From contig JARBJD010000087.1 of assembly GCA_033064195.1 (NCBI GenBank), positions 186,001-250,000 on the forward strand: 64,000 nt of DNA, given 5' to 3'. Both the position numbers and the translations under genes were made by a program. Shown piece after piece: positions 1 through 11,549 of this stretch. Within the stretch, counting starts at the first letter, position 1. Each line of letters begins with the position of its first letter. This DNA is from Blattamonas nauphoetae. Lineage: Eukaryota; Preaxostyla; Oxymonadida. The notes under the pieces were generated by a model, which saw only the letters and a program-made list of their open reading frames with translations, did not search any database and had not been told where the DNA came from.

Positions 1-366
1 TGTGGGATTGTGTCAGTCTATCAGAGCGAAGTTGTCGAATTGTGAAAAAGTGGAAGGATACAGTTAGAAGGAGATTTTTGATAGCACGTGTTGTACTCAC
101 TAGTAAAAACATTGAGATTTGTTGTTGAAGAAACGAGATCCTTTCAAGTAAGAGAGAGACTACGGAGATGAAGAAACGTACTTTTGTCGTCCTGTCAGCG
201 TGAGTGCAGACGAAAGATGTGATTCAAATGAATCAAGATATGTTGTATAAGTTGGAGTGAACTCTGTTTTGATGATTATGAGTGAAATAGCGAGAAGTGA
301 AACCTCGAAAGACGGATTCGATGGGGGAGCAGAATTCTCTTCGTAAGGATGGCTGCTTGCTGACAT
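1..366 (-). CDS. Possible 5' end of a gene running off the left edge
   Basis: An ATG at 366-364 on the minus strand opens a frame starting MSASSHPYEENSAPPSNPSF. It is followed by a GTTTCACTTC donor-like site near position 303, and the frame can also be read through to about 160. The peptide is polar and then weakly hydrophobic, and matches no family I know. The start lies 91 bp from the divergent start at 458, which is the spacing seen at other divergent pairs here. I could not place the second exon with confidence. Treat this as a candidate first exon only; it may be non-coding. Confidence 0.25.
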
Positions 367-457
367 AGAGAGTCATGACAAGTGGATTATTATCCTTGTT
401 TGACATGACAACGAGTATATCTCCAGGAAATTCGATCGAACCACATCAATACTTCGA

Positions 458-2807
458 ATGGACATCCGTCTCTTCTGGGAGACTCTCTGTGAGCGTATCC
501 CAGAACGGGAGCAGCATGAGATAAAGACGATGATCGGAAGGAATTTGATTGATCAAAATCAAGTATTTATCTTTTTTGAACTCTCACACTTCCATTCGCA
601 GCGCCTCTTACAGGAACTCAATGGCCTTATGGAACTCACAGATATTTATGAACAAATGGTGACAGAGCGAACAAATGAAATTGAAACATTCCGGTATGGA
701 ATAATATTCGTTCAAATCTCATTCAAACTCTCCAGACCGACAACTTCAAGACAACGAGAGTACCTCGAAAAAGAAATCTTGATTACTCTTGAGAGACTCC
801 AAGAAGTATCTTTTTCTTGGCAAATTCTTCGTTTTTTTCAGATATTTCAGGAGCAGGAGGAGCCAATATCTCCAACTCGCCCACTCTCCTCTACTCACCG
901 GAATTCTCTTCTGAACTCTACGATTCAACTTTCAACACGTCTACGAGACGATCAGTCAATACGTGATATGTTGCAACTGGACCCTTTTACTCATCAAGAC
1001 CGCCAAATCTTTCGATACCTCACCAACACCGGACAATCTCTGCAGAATCGCCCAACCAGCGCAGTCTCGATGCGCGACAGTCTTGCAATGACGTCTCGAT
1101 CATTGAGCCAAACTTTATCCTCATTAGGAAGCCAAGATCGGTCTGCCATTTTTTCGTCGTTTCCATTTCCTTCATTTGCCTCATTTTCGCAGTCCTTCCA
1201 CACCCATTCTTCCCCGTGAGATTAACTTTCTAAACGTGACCCCAGCAATGATATCAGAGTGGCAGGGTGTCCTCAGAGAAGAGGAGGCCCTCCTCCTCCG
1301 CCAAATCGATGCTGTCCAGGAGGCCATCATGGCCCACACGACAGTTCGCCTCCAAGCAGCTCAATTTCAACGTGAAATGAGAGATCTTGCGAATGGAGCT
1401 CTTCGAGCACCGTCACAAGATGATCTGATTGCATTCAAAGAAAGGTTGGAGAGGAGAGAGAATGAGGAGAGGCGACGATTGAAAGAATCGAGAAAAGCGC
1501 AGTCTTCCTCACACAACCCAATGATCTCCCTTCAGTCGCCCAAGCTCGCACGTCCTTCACAACCGCTCTACTCACCCACCATCAAGCAAAGGGCCAAGTC
1601 GTCAGACTCTGATCGAACTGCACACACCCACTCGCCTTCATCTCACACCACTCGCCACACACCACCCATCTCACCACCAACATCTTCAACACGCCCAACT
1701 CCCAACCAATCCACAACCACTCAAAAGCCATCTCCCAAACCGACCACCCCTCCTTCCTTCGAAAAGAGTAATTCGCCAGCGAGAAAGAAAGCAGCCCAAC
1801 AAATCAAGTCGCCCAAAGTCGAGCCCACACCACCACCGGCCAAGGACAAGGCTGATGACCAGCCGAAGAAAGCACCGTCGACATCGTCGAAGGTCAGGAC
1901 GGCACCAGTCATCCGTGGCACTCAGCCAAAGCCAATCGAGACACCGCCACGACCGGCAGCAGGACCGAAGAAGACAGAAGCACCGAAGAAAGCAGAAGCA
2001 CCGAAGGACTGGCGAGGGGAGAGGAAGGCAGATGATGGTCTGTCTGGTCTGATTGAGAGGTTGACAAACACAGCTGATCTCGTCACAAGGCATCGTGCCG
2101 AACAGGAAGAGGAGCGGACGAGTGCAGAGCGCGTGGAGAAGAAAGAAGAGCCATCCGCTCAGACCAAAATGGCCGATCTGGCAAAAAAAGGGAACATCCC
2201 AATTCCTCCCCTCATTCCAGTGACGCTCCCCTTCGACACTGATTTCGACGACGAGGCTCTTCTCAGCGGCATCGACAAGAATCTTGCGGAGACTCTTCGT
2301 GACACACAAGATGACGTGCCGATCGCGTCGGCAGATCCGTTCGAAAGCACAGTGCGCTCCTCCGATCTCCTCACCACTCGACCGGCCTCTTCCATCCTCC
2401 GACCGCTCTCGGCAGCCCAAAGAAGGATGCGGGCATTGACAGAAACAGACAAGCCAGACACAATCATCAACAACCACTTGACCAGCACACTTCGCACTTC
2501 ATCCCAGCCACACGCCCAACGCTCTCAGAAGAGGAAGCCGGCCACGAAGCCGTCCCAAACAGTCGAGGAGCCGAAGGATCCTGCAGCCTTCCTGTCGTTC
2601 ATCACTTCGGCCACCGACGCTCTCAACGCAGACAGTGAGGACAGCAGCGAGATCGACGATGTGCTCGTTGCGCAGACGAGGTCGTACCAGCAATACAAGG
2701 AGATCCTCCTCCTGAACCAGCTCGACGATTCTGCCGAAGAGAAAGAAGAGTGGAATGAGGAGGATGAAGAAGCTCAAATGCGATCATTTTTTGCTTCAGA
2801 TAGTTGA
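458..2807 (+). CDS. Hypothetical protein, helical N-terminus and long disordered basic tail
   Basis: Not recognised. The first 760 bases read as one frame only because three probable introns are in phase: 563-601, 694-735 and 806-841 (or 850). A fourth intron ending at TTTCGCAG|T (1192), with donor at 1141, 1156 or 1159, shifts into the frame that runs to the TGA at 2807. The N-terminal part is leucine- and glutamate-rich and probably helical. The middle, from about 1500 to 2150, is Ser/Pro/Lys-rich and disordered. The tail is acidic, with a run rich in E and D before the final FFASDS. The 3' three quarters have no introns and are more GC-rich. Start chosen as the first ATG of the open frame. 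Confidence 0.7.
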
Positions 2808-2968
2808 TTTTTTGGTATCGTTGTTCTGTCTCCACTTCACCTAAGTCTTTTTCATTTCACAAATTATGCTCATCATTTTCCCCAGTATCATTTGAATTCT
2901 CTGTGATTGAGCTGATAGACCTGTTCTGAGTCGATCAGATCAGATCGCCCCACTGTGATCCATCTTAA

Positions 2969-3957
2969 ATGTCGACCTACCGCTCCTCGTTTGCAAACAC
3001 CGATACATCAAGACGTACTGGGATGAATTCATCACTTACACAAAGAAGCGCGCCACAACAGAAGATCGGCGATGTTTCCAGACGATTGGAATCAATTTCA
3101 CAAAAACAATCACAAGCTCAGAATGTTAAAGAACAACTTGATCAAAAAATTCAGCAAATGGATCAGAGAGTGAATCAACTCAAAGACACATACGATCAAA
3201 AAGTCCAGGACCTTGCTCGACGTCTACAAGAACTCACCAACCTTGTCAACCGTGAGCAAGGTATTTCTTCTCAACATCCATCACAACACATTTTAACTTT
3301 TCTTTTCTCTCTCTTCCTCTCATCTTTTCCATCACCGTCATCTCCCTTTCAAACTATTCTCATCAACAGGAATTCGCAAAACTCTTCATGAAACAAAAGC
3401 AAACCAACTCGATCAGATCCGTGGTGATATTGAAAATGAGATAAATTCCACTTCACGTAATCAACAAGAGCAAGAGCGCAAGATTCTGAAGGACTATGAG
3501 ACACAACTCGAACGACTCAGACTGGACCTCAACAAAGAACAAAGGAAACTAGAAGACCAAGCAAAAACACAGTCAGTTGCTGTCCGTGCCCAACTTAAAA
3601 ATATCTTAGATCGAATTGAGGAAGAGAGAAAGAAACGAAGCAATGCTGGCAAAGAAATAATTGCGAAATATTCGAACGAACTTTCTGACCTCCGAAACAC
3701 TCTTGAATCAGAAAAGAAGGTTTTATCGCGCTTTGTTTCTTTATCTTTAACAGGAACTTGAGGAAATGAAAGAGAATGTGTCAGCAGCTTTTGAAGCAAT
3801 GTTCTCAGGGTTCCAAGATGAAATGGTGGTATGTACTCCTCTCAATGAACTAACATCACATTTTTTACAGGTTGAGCAAAGGGAAAGAGAAGAAAACGAG
3901 GAGAGATTGTTGAATATGCTCGAAGAAACATTCACATCTCTTGAACCTGGATTGTAA
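2969..3957 (+). CDS. SF-assemblin / beta-giardin family coiled-coil protein
   Basis: This is a structural filament protein of the flagellar root system. SF-assemblins and giardins form striated fibres attached to basal bodies. Joining four exons gives a single coiled coil of about 265 residues. Introns lie at 3261-3369, 3720-3753 (34 nt) and 3829-3870 (42 nt), all GT-AG. The non-helical head is Ser/Thr-rich with arginines, followed by continuous heptads. The C-terminus has the family-like stretch VEQREREENEERLLNMLEE. Length and head-rod layout match the family, which is usually about 270-300 residues. The identification rests on this pattern, not on a search, and another basal-body coiled coil is the main alternative. 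AT-rich throughout. Confidence 0.75.
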
Positions 3958-4351
3958 ACCTACTGCATGTAACATACCTTCATTTCATCGGGATTCTATT
4001 TCTACTTCATTATTCTTCATGTTGCTTGCTTTTTTTCCACAAGCAGCCCAACGAGGATTGTTTGCATATTCTCTCAGATTGACAAGAAAACAGCAAATTA
4101 GTGACATGGATGTCATGTTTATTGTTGTATTCTCAACACCACTTGCAGAATGACACCAATAGTTGTTAGGAAAGCATATAAGGAGTTTTCTCATTTCGAG
4201 GCATCGGACTCTCTGGAGATGGAACACTGTCTGATGTAAACAAGAATTTGAACATTAATCAAAATGTATCAGTGTAATGAATGAGCGAATTCAGATTTGT
4301 CGTGGATTTATCCAACCTCCCCATACTTGATTATAGTGCCACATCTCCAGA
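3958..4351 (+). other. Intergenic, no gene seen
   Basis: AT-rich spacer between two plus-strand genes. Short open frames on both strands here have no family resemblance, no intron logic and a skewed composition, so I do not call a gene. It presumably holds the terminator of the SF-assemblin gene and the promoter of the kinase-like gene, but I see no clear motif. Confidence 0.5.
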
Positions 4352-5449
4352 ATGGGGAGTTGTGCCTCGAGGGGCAACTCCCACAAAAAGGATGATTTTA
4401 CAGATCTAAGTCACGCATCTCCAATGACACAACTCAACCAGGATCCAGACGATCAATTCACCACTCCATCTGAAAACATCTCCCATCCTCCAACACCACC
4501 GTCACCCACACTAAAACCTTCCCAAAAATCGTCCGAAGGATTCAGTTTTTCCCGTTCAGAGAAAAACAGGTCCAAAAAAGAACGCAAATATTCTGTTACA
4601 CACAATGACTTTGACAAGCTTCTTTCTGAATTACGATTCAAGCCAAACAATCTCAAAATGACAGAAGAGCCAATGGCCCAATGCAGTACAGGCCTAATTT
4701 ATCGTGGAACGTATGAAAACACCCAAATTGTCCAGAAACTATTTGATCCAAGATATGAAAACACCAGATGCTTTCAATCTGAATGCCGATTTCTTCTCCG
4801 ACTGCAAGGCCCCAACATAATCCCTGTTGTTGGTCTATCATCACGTCCTCCGTTCATTGTTTTTCCATTCTATCCACGTGGAACTTTGGCGAATGTTTTG
4901 TACGGTTCAGAAGCTATCCGCCTTCCTTGGAGTGTAAAACACAAATTCATGCTCGATATTTGCCGAGGACTAACAACAATCCACCAATCACGAAACCGTT
5001 TGCATGGTGCCATCAATTCACATCACATTCTCGTCTCCGACGATAACACTTTGGTTATTGCTGGATTTGGGACTGAACTTCGTCTTAAAATGCTCTCGAC
5101 TGGAGATGAGCGCTCAGATGAACCATTGAGACTTCGTTCTATTGTTTGGTCACCTCCAGAAATTTTGGGATCGGCTGGTCGCATTGGATGGGCCACAGAT
5201 ATCTATGGGTTTGGCATAGTCATGTGGGAGATCATAATGCAACAGGAACCGTTTCTTGGTCACGATTCTCGGGCGCTCGTGGCAGATATTGTCCAACAAC
5301 AGTTGAGGCCACATCTTCCTGATGTTCTCCCGAATGGGGTGCCAAATGAAATGATTTCTCTCATACGTGACTGCTGGCAACAGGATCCCACACTGCGAAT
5401 ACCAGTTGCAGTGGTGATGGAACGCTTGCTAGCTATCCCAGCAACCTGA
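4352..5449 (+). CDS. Membrane-anchored TKL-type pseudokinase
   Basis: The protein has 365 residues and no visible intron. It begins MGSCASRG, a good N-myristoylation signal with adjacent cysteine for palmitoylation, so it is probably tethered to a membrane. Residues 15-100 are disordered and Ser/Pro-rich. Residues 105-360 are a protein kinase fold of tyrosine-kinase-like type: IYRGTYENTQIVQKLF in the N-lobe, YPRGTLANVLYG at the hinge, WSPPEIL in place of the APE motif, TDIYGFGIVMWEII and a final CWQQDPTLRIP. The catalytic loop reads HGAINSHHILV, so the HRD aspartate and the metal-binding asparagine are both replaced. DFG reads GFG. The family rules therefore predict an inactive pseudokinase, presumably a scaffold or allosteric partner. 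The glycine-rich loop is weak too. Confidence 0.88.
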   Translation: MGSCASRGNSHKKDDFTDLSHASPMTQLNQDPDDQFTTPSENISHPPTPPSPTLKPSQKSSEGFSFSRSEKNRSKKERKYSVTHNDFDKLLSELRFKPNNLKMTEEPMAQCSTGLIYRGTYENTQIVQKLFDPRYENTRCFQSECRFLLRLQGPNIIPVVGLSSRPPFIVFPFYPRGTLANVLYGSEAIRLPWSVKHKFMLDICRGLTTIHQSRNRLHGAINSHHILVSDDNTLVIAGFGTELRLKMLSTGDERSDEPLRLRSIVWSPPEILGSAGRIGWATDIYGFGIVMWEIIMQQEPFLGHDSRALVADIVQQQLRPHLPDVLPNGVPNEMISLIRDCWQQDPTLRIPVAVVMERLLAIPAT

Positions 5450-5744
5450 TTGTTTTTTGTTCATATCGTCTTCGTTTTGTGGTGGTGGGTCACTATTGAT
5501 GCTTTAGAATCTAAAAACATCGGCCACTTTTCATTTATCGTTTTTCCGAGCTTTTTATTCATTTCAACGCATTTCACTTCTTGATTCGTCTTGATTTCCA
5601 CGAACCCTTCCTCAATCTCACGCCAAATTGGGGAGAAATGCACTTCAGACTTCTTTAACTCACGTGCGTTGGACCATTTCATCTTGAAGAGGACATTGGG
5701 TTTTGGAAAAGGAGCTTTTCTTCGTTCATATTCATGAAATGAAA

Positions 5745-7691
5745 TTAATCTTGTTTTCGATGCTTTGCCTTTTTGTCTTTCTTCTCCTTCTTCGTCCGCT
5801 TCTGCTCTGGTTCCGATCTCTCTTCGTCCCCCTTCGGGTCCTCCGCAAAGAACTGGTTAATGACGGGGGCTGGTTTCGGCTCCGATTCCCGCTTCTTCTC
5901 GATCCGCGCCTTCTCCTTCTTCACCACCTTCTTCATCTCCCTCCGCGCCTGCGCCTCAATTGCAGTCTGGTCCTCCACCTGCTCGAAGATCTGGTCGTCT
6001 TCCCTCGAGCGCTTCTTCGCTTTCTGCTTCATCTTCTCCTCGGCTCGCTTCCTCTTCTTCTCCTTCTTCGCCTTCTCACCTTCACGCTTCCTATCTGCCA
6101 GATTGCGAACAACATGGACAGCCAAGTCTTCACTCGACTCGTCCTCACTCGCGTCCTCGTCCTCGGCGCTTCTCTGTCGCTTCTCCTTCCGAATGACCTC
6201 TGTCTTCTCGCCCTCCATGTTCCCCAACTTCTTCAGCTTGCACACGAAGAACCCATCCATGTTGTGCGAGTGCGGGTAGAACCGCCGCGACATGCTCAGC
6301 GACGGATGGAAGCGATGCTGAAGATGCTTGGTCCGTCCTTCCGTCCCAAACGTCAGCCCCGTCTCAACAATCTTCACGTTCCGATGGCGGAGGGCATAGT
6401 CCACAACAGCCTCGTTCTCCTCGACGAGCACGGAGCACGTGGAGTACACAAGATACCCACCTGTCTTGCCCGCTGCAGCTGGCTCGAGGCAGTCGATGGC
6501 GGACAGGATCAGCTCCTTCTGAAGGTGGGAGCACACCTGAAGGTCGCGCTCACTTCGCTTCACTTTAACAGAAGGGTCGTGTGAGATGACACCTGTGCCT
6601 GTGCAGGGTGCATCGAGGAGAACGCGATTGAAGTCTGTTTTGTGTTTTGGGAAGACACGCCCATCGATGTTTGTGGTGATGCAGTTTTTAACACCCATTC
6701 TGTGCATGTTGGCAACATGGGCCTTCAGCCTCTCCTTGTTCACGTCGTTTGCGATGACGACACCCGTGTTCTTCATAAGGGCAGCTAGAATGAACAAAAA
6801 GGCAAAATGGGGGAAATGATATATGAAAAGCGATTTCAGACAGATGTAGGCTGTTTTACCTCCAGGGGCACAACAGAGATCGAGGATCGTTTCGTTTTCT
6901 TGAGGAGCGAGTGCCATGACCGCTGTAAATGAAGACGCACTCTGCTGCATGTACCATCCTCCCAGATATTCTGGTGTGGCACCTACGACATTTGAAAGAA
7001 AGAAAGGGAGAGATGATGACAGGGAGAAGGTTGGCGAATACCGATTGGGATGTCAGAGTTATAAACAACGAGCCCAACTTTGGTCCACTCACCGAGTGGA
7101 TCAAGGTTGACACCTCGGTTAATGAGAGCCTGGGCGAGTTCTAGATGACGGAGAGGTGTGTTGAATTCAGATGAAGAAAAAACCTCGTCGATGTGCTCTG
7201 AGTGTGTTGGTTCGAAGTGTGAGAGGGCGTTGTTGTTCTTGTGCTTCCATGAATTGAATAGCCTGGAAAACAGATCGATCATGAAATCAAGTGGTGATGA
7301 AGGCGTCGATTCACACTTCTGGGGCAGAAAACAATTCAAGGATTTTATCTGCTAAAAATTCATTGTAGCCATAGTATGTGCAGCAGCAATTGAGTAATTC
7401 ATCAAGATAACTCTTTCTTGAGCGACCCTCATTCATCGTTTTGAAGTTGACGAGAATCCTGAGGATCTCTTGAATACGTTCTCCTGTGGCAGGAATATCA
7501 ACAGGCTGGAATAAGAAGAAACAATAATTTCAGCGGAATGTAAAGATTATGGTGATGTCCTTGAGAAAAAGTAGAAAAGAAGAAACTTTGATTGTCGACA
7601 AATCAAGCTTTCCGGGTTCAGGAGATTCAACATCGGACTCAGAGGGGGCTTCATACGATTCTTGCTGCGAGAGATCTTCGTGATCGCTCAT
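5745..7691 (-). CDS. NOP2: NOP2/NSUN1 rRNA cytosine-C5 methyltransferase
   Basis: This nucleolar enzyme methylates a cytosine in large-subunit rRNA and is needed for 60S assembly. The start is an ATG at 7691 (MSDHEDLSQQES), followed by an acidic stretch as in other NOP2 proteins. Splicing restores the conserved core: LTLRTNTLRAHRR joined to LAQALINRGVNLDPLGEW, then ATPEYLGGWYMQQSASS. The SAM site is LDLCCAPGGKT. The two catalytic cysteines lie in DAPCTGTG (motif IV) and YSTCSV (motif VI), and MDGFFVCKLKKL closes the fold. The lysine-rich tail of about 130 residues looks like a nucleolar signal. All five or so introns lie in the 5' half; the GC-rich 3' kilobase has none. The long antisense frame at 5703-6584 is a shadow. 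Confidence 0.95.
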
Positions 7692-7943
7692 CTGTTTAAC
7701 AAATATGAAGGCGGTCTTGAGCAGATCGATCTGATGGGTTGATCGAATGATTCCTGTCCAAAAACACAAAAATGTACACGGTTTGTCCTGGAATAGGTTT
7801 TACAGAGATCCAGTTACTAAAGAAAAGAGCTAAATGAAACCAATAGCGGGGTGGAAAACGACCCACCTGGAATGAAGACGGTCAAGATGGTATTGAAAGT
7901 AAATGCAAGGAAACGGAATGAAATAGAAAGCGAACGCAACTGA

Positions 7944-9556
7944 TCATGTTATAAGCGAGGTCGACCTTGGTTGGGCTTGGAGGAGGGGCGAGAAGGGCGA
8001 GTCCGCTGTGGGAGGGTATAGCCCGCCGGTCTGAGTGTACAAATCGAGAGCGCGCTCCGAGAAGAACGAGGCTCTTGACGGCTGAGAGGCCGCTACGTTG
8101 GATTGGATGGGAGACGCGAAGGTCAACGAACGAGGAGAATGTTCAATGGAAACGGAAAATGCGTAGGACGAGTCTGATTTTGGGGTATTCTTTGTCGGCA
8201 AAGATAAGAATGGCGACGGACTTGGACGTCCCCGTGTGTTCGGGAGATATTTGGAGGGCTGAACGGCGTCATTCGCTGGCATTTGTGTCCGAGAATCGGG
8301 GCTCCAGCAAGTGGAATCTTCATCGTAGAAGAAGGACTGGTGCAGGCGAGCACCTTCCATAACGCGACTGTTGCGTCGAACCACTCGCGGTGCCACCATT
8401 CCAGACTGCGCAGAGAGAGGCGAGCACGGTGAGGTTGGGATGACTTGCATGTACTGTGCAATGGAATTGGGGGAGGAGAAAGAGAAGCTATCATCGTCGA
8501 AGTCCGAGGAAGATGTGTCACTTGAATGTGATAAGATGTCTGAGTCGTCGGTGAGTTCGCTTTCTTTCAAAGAGGATCGATACGCACTGAGGTCCGCAGG
8601 TGCATTAAATAGAGCATTGTGCGGAATTGGCATCTCTGGTGTCATCGGCAGAGGAATCACGTGCATAGTTTGGGCACCATACCTGGGTTTAGAGGATTTT
8701 GACTCAGGTTGGTGTGGTGAGACTATTTCTTTCCCAGTTAGATTTGAAAGATGCTGTGAACTGGTCTCCTCGAAGAGTTTTCGTCGTTCCATTCGTCCAT
8801 GTGAAGAAGGATAGCTCGGCTGGACTTTCTCCGATGTGGCTTGTGTTGCAACGGCAGTTGGCAGACTGTGGGACCCTGACGTGAACGAGTGTGCAGTGGC
8901 ATCTGAAATGACAGACGACTGGGTGAGAGACGGGTAGACACCCGGAAAATGGAACGAGAGTGACTGGCTGTTTTGTGATGTTAAATCAGCTGACTGGTTG
9001 ATCTGTGATAAGTGTTCAAAAATAATGGCGGGGTCAATGAAGAGGTCGTGTTGACACAAAATGATAAATTGCAGCTCCATTTTTCGAAGAATCACAGGTT
9101 TTACACCCCCTACTTCGGCATAGTACGGATTCACGTACCGTTGGTCCTCAAGGAACTTAACTGCAAGCAGGAGGCTGACAATAATATGGACGAAAAAATG
9201 ATACCTTACCAAAAGTAAGTTATGAGCTGTAGGGGTTGCGAAGAAAATGTTCGTTTGTTGTTCGATCCTATCGATGTAGACAATCGCTGCTAATGCGCAC
9301 ACAGCGGAGCAGTTAAACGATATCATCAACCTGAGAGATATATAGAGTGAATGGGGAGTCAATACCTTCGGAAATAGTCAGTGATTGGGATCAGTTCGTG
9401 GTCGGTGGAAAAGAATGTTGTCTCACGTGAGTGAGGAAGGCTCGTGAAAAAAAGATCGTTGGAATGCATCAAATCTGTGAGATATTGCTCTGAGTAAGTC
9501 ATTATTTGCTCAGTTACAGGATAATCTCCAAGAAACTCCGTCTCACCAATTTCCAT
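7944..9556 (-). CDS. PHO80/PCL-type cyclin with long disordered tail
   Basis: This is a cyclin of the P/U type that partners a PHO85-like cyclin-dependent kinase. The start ATG is at 9556. Exon 1 ends in PITDYFRR and joins LMISFNCSAVCALAAIVYID after an intron that removes the out-of-frame GTATTGAC segment. A second, 30-nt intron (9175-9204) removes the sequence between LLLV and SLLLAVKFLED. The cyclin box then continues YVNPYYAEVGGVKPVILRKM, the hallmark of the Pho80 group. The remaining 330 or so residues are Ser/Pro-rich and disordered, much longer than a typical PCL cyclin, and probably carry phosphorylation sites. The specific kinase partner cannot be told from the sequence. Confidence 0.88.
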
Positions 9557-9835
9557 TCAACCAACGAAATTTCCTGTTGATGCAAAGGAGGGAGGGGGAA
9601 AGGTGAAATGTGGGGAGGGACAAGTGGAGCGAAAGTAAGATTTATCGATGAATCAGCAGTTTTCTAAGTTGAGAGTGTGATCCCCACAATTCGAATCACA
9701 ATACAATCAAAAAAACTAACACGATTTTATCAAAGTGTCTCAATGGAAACAAAGGTAGATTTGGAAACAGGATCGATATTGGGGAAGATTCTTTTCTGGA
9801 AAGTGAAGTGAGGATTAACAGATTCAACAATGAAA

Positions 9836-11302
9836 TCAATGCGCCTTTTTGATGTTGTTGATGAGACTGATGACCGTGAAGATCGTCACAACAATCGAAG
9901 CCGGGATTGCAAATGAGAGGAGAAGGATATCGAGGATCTTTCGGAGAACACCGCACTCTCGCCAGCAGATCTTCAGATGCAGCAGTCCGGGGATAATGAA
10001 AGCAAGGGCTGCCCCAAATGTCCCTCCAACGATTCCAATCAAGTCGGGGAAATGCTTTCGAAGAGGAGTCACGGAAGGAATAGCAGAGACAGCGATAAGA
10101 CAGAAGCGGATCAGGGTGGACCACAACCAGTGCCTCGTTTGTGATGTATTTGATTTTCTGATGCATGGAAGCTCATCAAATGCTTCATAGACAGGATGGG
10201 CCAAGAGATGGTACGAAATAGTAATCGCAAAAATGAGAAGAGCCTGTGTTGTGATGCGGATCCATGAATATTGTGGAGCGATGGCTGCTGTAATCATTTC
10301 GGGGGTACCGGCACCGAGGAAGAGGTAGCAGGTGAATCCGAACCCGGAGTAAAGGATGCAGACAAAGGCGAGAGTGGTGACAAGAGCTGGCACGTAATAT
10401 TTCTTCTTTTCCATGCTGTTGTGAATTGGAATGACCTGGACAAATAAATGAGAGAAAAACACACAAGTCCGATTCCTTCGAAGGCAAACAGCACAATTCC
10501 AAAGAAAACCGGGAAGGAACTCCAACTGAACGGGATGATTGGTTGAGGTTTCTTTCCTGTCAGAAGAACTCCACTAAACAATGACGAAAAGGAGCGGCAA
10601 ACATGAGAAGCAAAACAATCCCTCCTAAAACACAGACGTTTGCCATCATGGAGAGAATACCGGTTGTTTTGAGTGAGCTGGACAGTGAAAGAAAAGCTCG
10701 GTCATACCGGATGAATGACATCATTGTAAAAACTGACAAAAAGATGATAACCCAAATCTGTTGACTCATTGACGGGACAAGAATTTCCAGATTTTGAGTG
10801 ATGAACAGATAGTAACTCATGCAACATCCGATTTGATAGGCGAGCAAAGAGACTTGCACAAGCCAATATCCAAATGGGCCAAAAGCTACACGACCGATAT
10901 CTGGAAATGTATCAGCTTTTCCTCTTGGAAGCACATCCTAACGTCTATGATTCTTGTGGAAGAAGAAACCTTGCAGTGAATAAGGTCAACCATTGCATAT
11001 CCGGCGATAAGACAGGTAATTGGAAATGAAATCAGTGAAAGAGCCCAACCACCCTTTAAAAATCCATAGGGAAGTCCTAATAAACGAGAGATGAAGTTGG
11101 GAGGAATTGTCAGACCAAGGATCCCAGATCCGACAAATGATTTGAATGTATTGAAGATAACGTTGGGAACACTGGCACCTTTTGGTGAGACTCCAATAAG
11201 TTGACTGTTTGATCGCGCAATTTGTCTTCGAGAGATGCTTGCTTCATGAGAGTGTGATTGGAACGCTTGAGGTTCTGGATGATCTTCAATTTTCGAATAC
11301 AT
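9836..11302 (-). CDS. AAAP-family amino-acid transporter (SLC36/AVT-like)
   Basis: This is a multi-pass proton-coupled amino-acid transporter of the amino acid/auxin permease family, usually vacuolar, lysosomal or plasma membrane. Spliced from four exons starting at ATG 11302 (MYSKIEDHPE). The family core is clear: ASVPNVIFNTFKSFVGSGIL in TM1, then ADTFPDIGRVAFGPFG after the first intron, FAFEGIGL joined to VIPIHNSMEKKKYY after the third, and DLIGIVGGTFGAALAFIIPG near the end. About eleven membrane segments can be counted. The N-terminal 50 residues are cytosolic and Ser-rich. Substrate cannot be read from sequence. The gene sits just upstream of the ABCC transporter on the same strand, but the two are separately expressed genes with their own spacer. 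Confidence 0.92.
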
Positions 11303-11549
11303 TATGTTTCGAGTTGAACAGAAAACCTCTGAAAAGCAAAGAAAAGTTGAGAAAGTGAAGATCCGAGCCCATGATGAGACTTTTCTGGTGGAAACAGTCA
11401 ACTTGTACATTCCTAACTCCGATATCAAGACAATATTCAGATTTATATCACAAAAAAGGGTGTTTTACATTCAAAATATGTGTAACGAACCAAGAAACTG
11501 GTGCAAAGTCGTTGCGAAACCCCCTGTAGAAAGCCAAACAAAGATAATC

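Noticed and set aside
1686-2477. Cys/Trp-rich minus-strand frame
   Set aside because: Antisense to the Ser/Pro/Lys-rich part of the first gene; odd composition and no start context.
3985-4227. Minus-strand 80-codon frame in the spacer
   Set aside because: Cys/Asn-rich, no family resemblance, no neighbour supporting it, and composition of ordinary AT-rich spacer.
5703-6584. Long leucine-rich open frame on the plus strand
   Set aside because: It lies antisense to the GC-rich 3' part of NOP2, whose motifs are unmistakable. The Leu/Arg richness is the complement of the Lys/Glu-rich tail.
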